Shown one piece after another: positions 13,422 to 14,264 of a stretch of DNA of 14,264 nucleotides (position 1 is its first letter; every line of letters starts with the position of its first letter). Made by a program: the position numbers and the translations under genes. The notes under the pieces were generated by a model, which was not told the DNA's origin, searched no databases, and saw nothing but the letters and a program-made list of their open reading frames with translations. Source of the DNA: Spirochaetes bacterium ADurb.Bin110 (GTDB lineage: Bacteria; Spirochaetota; Spirochaetia; Treponematales; Rectinemataceae); assembly GCA_002070755.1 (NCBI GenBank), contig MWDY01000299.1, forward strand, positions 1 through 14,264. Reading direction: 5' to 3'.

Positions 13422-14227
13422 GTATCGAAATTGGGATTTTTGGCGCTGGAAGATTTGCAAGCGCTATTGCGGCGGAGGTCATGTCAACAACCAGTCTGTG
13501 CAATCAAATCAAAGATCAAGAGCAATTTGCAGTATCCTGGATGCTTCACAGAGGCGAAGCGGTTCCTCCAAATCAAGTAGATGTGGCCATAGATGCAAGC
13601 GCAGGATCTGCCGTCAGAGAACATCTAGATTGGGCACTCAAGACTAAGACTCCGCTTGTGATTGGTGCAACCGGTTGGAATATACCAGATATACAAGAGA
13701 AGGTCGGCGATATAATCGGTGTTATCATCAGCCCGAATTTTTCTTTTGCTGTTGCTATGATGCAGCGTTTTGCAGCGGATATGGCTAAATTCTCTGATTG
13801 GTATGGTGAGGGAGATTTGATTATCTTCGAGCATCACCATTCAGGCAAAAAAGATGCCCCCAGTGGAACAGCCAGATCGATTGCTGGTACTATCATAGGT
13901 TGCTCGAAAAGATATCATGCATGGTCACTATCAGGATCTGATCAAAACATCCTTCCTATAGCGTCTCTTAGAGCTGGCAATGAAGTAGGGACCCATGAAT
14001 TGATATTTGATGCTCCGCACGAGCGATTCTCAATAACACATCAGTCAAGAGATAGAATTCTTTTTGCCTATGGTGCTCTGAAGGCAGCTAAGTGGATCTT
14101 GCCGCGCAAGGGTACTTTCTATATGAACGACATGCTAGATGATCTGATAAACGGAGAAGAAAATAGGAATCAAAGTTATGACAAAAGAGATCGACGGTTT
14201 AGGCGTCGCCATTGCAACGCCGTTTGA
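13418..14227 (+). CDS. dapB: 4-Hydroxy-tetrahydrodipicolinate reductase
   Basis: A 269-residue DapB, reducing the DapA product with NAD(P)H toward tetrahydrodipicolinate. The nucleotide-binding GAGRFA is at 9-14 (the last Gly of the usual motif is Ala). VIGATGW (81-87) and SPNFSFAV (105-112) follow. The active-site EHHHSGKKDAPSGTA (138-152) supplies H140 and K144, and SLRAGNEVGTHE (183-194) is the tetramer/substrate loop. Normal DapB proteins end soon after a motif like FYMNDML (234-240). This reading frame runs about 29 residues further, and its last 50 bases overlap the next gene in another frame, giving a basic tail of doubtful function. It is translationally coupled to asd by ATGA. Confidence 0.9.
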   Translation: MSIEIGIFGAGRFASAIAAEVMSTTSLCNQIKDQEQFAVSWMLHRGEAVPPNQVDVAIDASAGSAVREHLDWALKTKTPLVIGATGWNIPDIQEKVGDIIGVIISPNFSFAVAMMQRFAADMAKFSDWYGEGDLIIFEHHHSGKKDAPSGTARSIAGTIIGCSKRYHAWSLSGSDQNILPIASLRAGNEVGTHELIFDAPHERFSITHQSRDRILFAYGALKAAKWILPRKGTFYMNDMLDDLINGEENRNQSYDKRDRRFRRRHCNAV

Positions 14228-14264
14228 CGATGCAAATAACATCGATTATGAGGCATTCGAACGA
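14178..14264 (+). CDS. dapA: 4-Hydroxy-tetrahydrodipicolinate synthase, first 29 codons (cut by window edge)
   Basis: The ATG at 14178 opens a frame reading GLGVAIATPFDDANNIDYEAF, which is the typical DapA N-terminus (GxxxAxxTPF, then IDxEA). Only 29 residues are in the window, so the active-site residues are not visible. It starts inside the 3' end of dapB (50-nt overlap), with a weak AGGAA about 9 nt upstream. With asd and dapB it completes the lysine-riboswitch unit. It differs from the DapA at 7009 (which reads GRLIVAMATPLHEDLEVDFEKA), so the two are not recent duplicates. Confidence 0.82.
   Translation, partial: MTKEIDGLGVAIATPFDDANNIDYEAFER

Noticed and set aside
1..14264. CRISPR arrays, tRNA, rRNA, phage genes or defence systems
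   Set aside because: No regularly spaced repeats, no tRNA-like cloverleaf or rRNA sequence, and no phage or nuclease/defence families were recognised anywhere in the window.

Overview
Origin. The window looks like chromosomal DNA of an anaerobic, amino-acid-using bacterium with a Gram-negative-type envelope. The clues are a periplasmic TRAP (TAXI) binding protein with a signal peptidase I-type leader and no clear lipobox, an archaeal/fungal-type aspartate-semialdehyde dehydrogenase of the kind I associate with spirochaetes, a DapB-DapA pair, and several Fe-S/flavin subunits. Spirochaetota is my best guess. Synergistota or a Firmicute relative cannot be excluded from sequence alone.

Layout. 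(1) Positions 1-784, minus strand: the leading part of an ISKra4-type insertion sequence, with a DUF6788-like small ORF followed by a transposase that runs off the left edge. (2) Positions about 890-974: a near-consensus promoter (TTGACA-17-TATTAT) flanked by two inverted repeats. (3) Positions 975-11852: one tightly packed plus-strand gene string. It encodes a TAXI-type TRAP transporter (binding protein plus fused permease), an Asp/Glu racemase-superfamily protein, and a FAD D-amino-acid-oxidase-like protein. Next come an FCD-domain regulator with an unusual winged helix, a BFD-like [2Fe-2S] protein, a DapA-family enzyme, an HcnA-like [2Fe-2S] protein, an HcnB-like FAD/NAD protein and a 4Fe-4S protein. 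It ends with a bacterial-type aspartate-semialdehyde dehydrogenase and a short DapG-like aspartokinase. (4) Positions 11853-12242: a lysine riboswitch (L box), an intrinsic terminator, and a hairpin that holds the Shine-Dalgarno of the next gene. (5) Positions 12243-14264: a second, archaeal-type asd, then dapB, then the first 29 codons of a second dapA.

How the genes may work together. The last block reads as the ordinary lysine/diaminopimelate branch under lysine feedback. The first block carries its own aspartokinase, Asd and DapA, but no L box. These are interleaved with a multi-subunit dehydrogenase of the proline dehydrogenase/opine oxidase/HcnABC type and a solute importer. My main hypothesis is a specialised pathway around the DapA product (a cyclic C7 imino-dicarboxylate). 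It would either make and oxidise this compound (dipicolinate-like) or degrade an imported relative back through DapA, Asd and aspartokinase to pyruvate, aspartate and ATP. The gene families are seen in the sequence; the pathway and its direction are inference.
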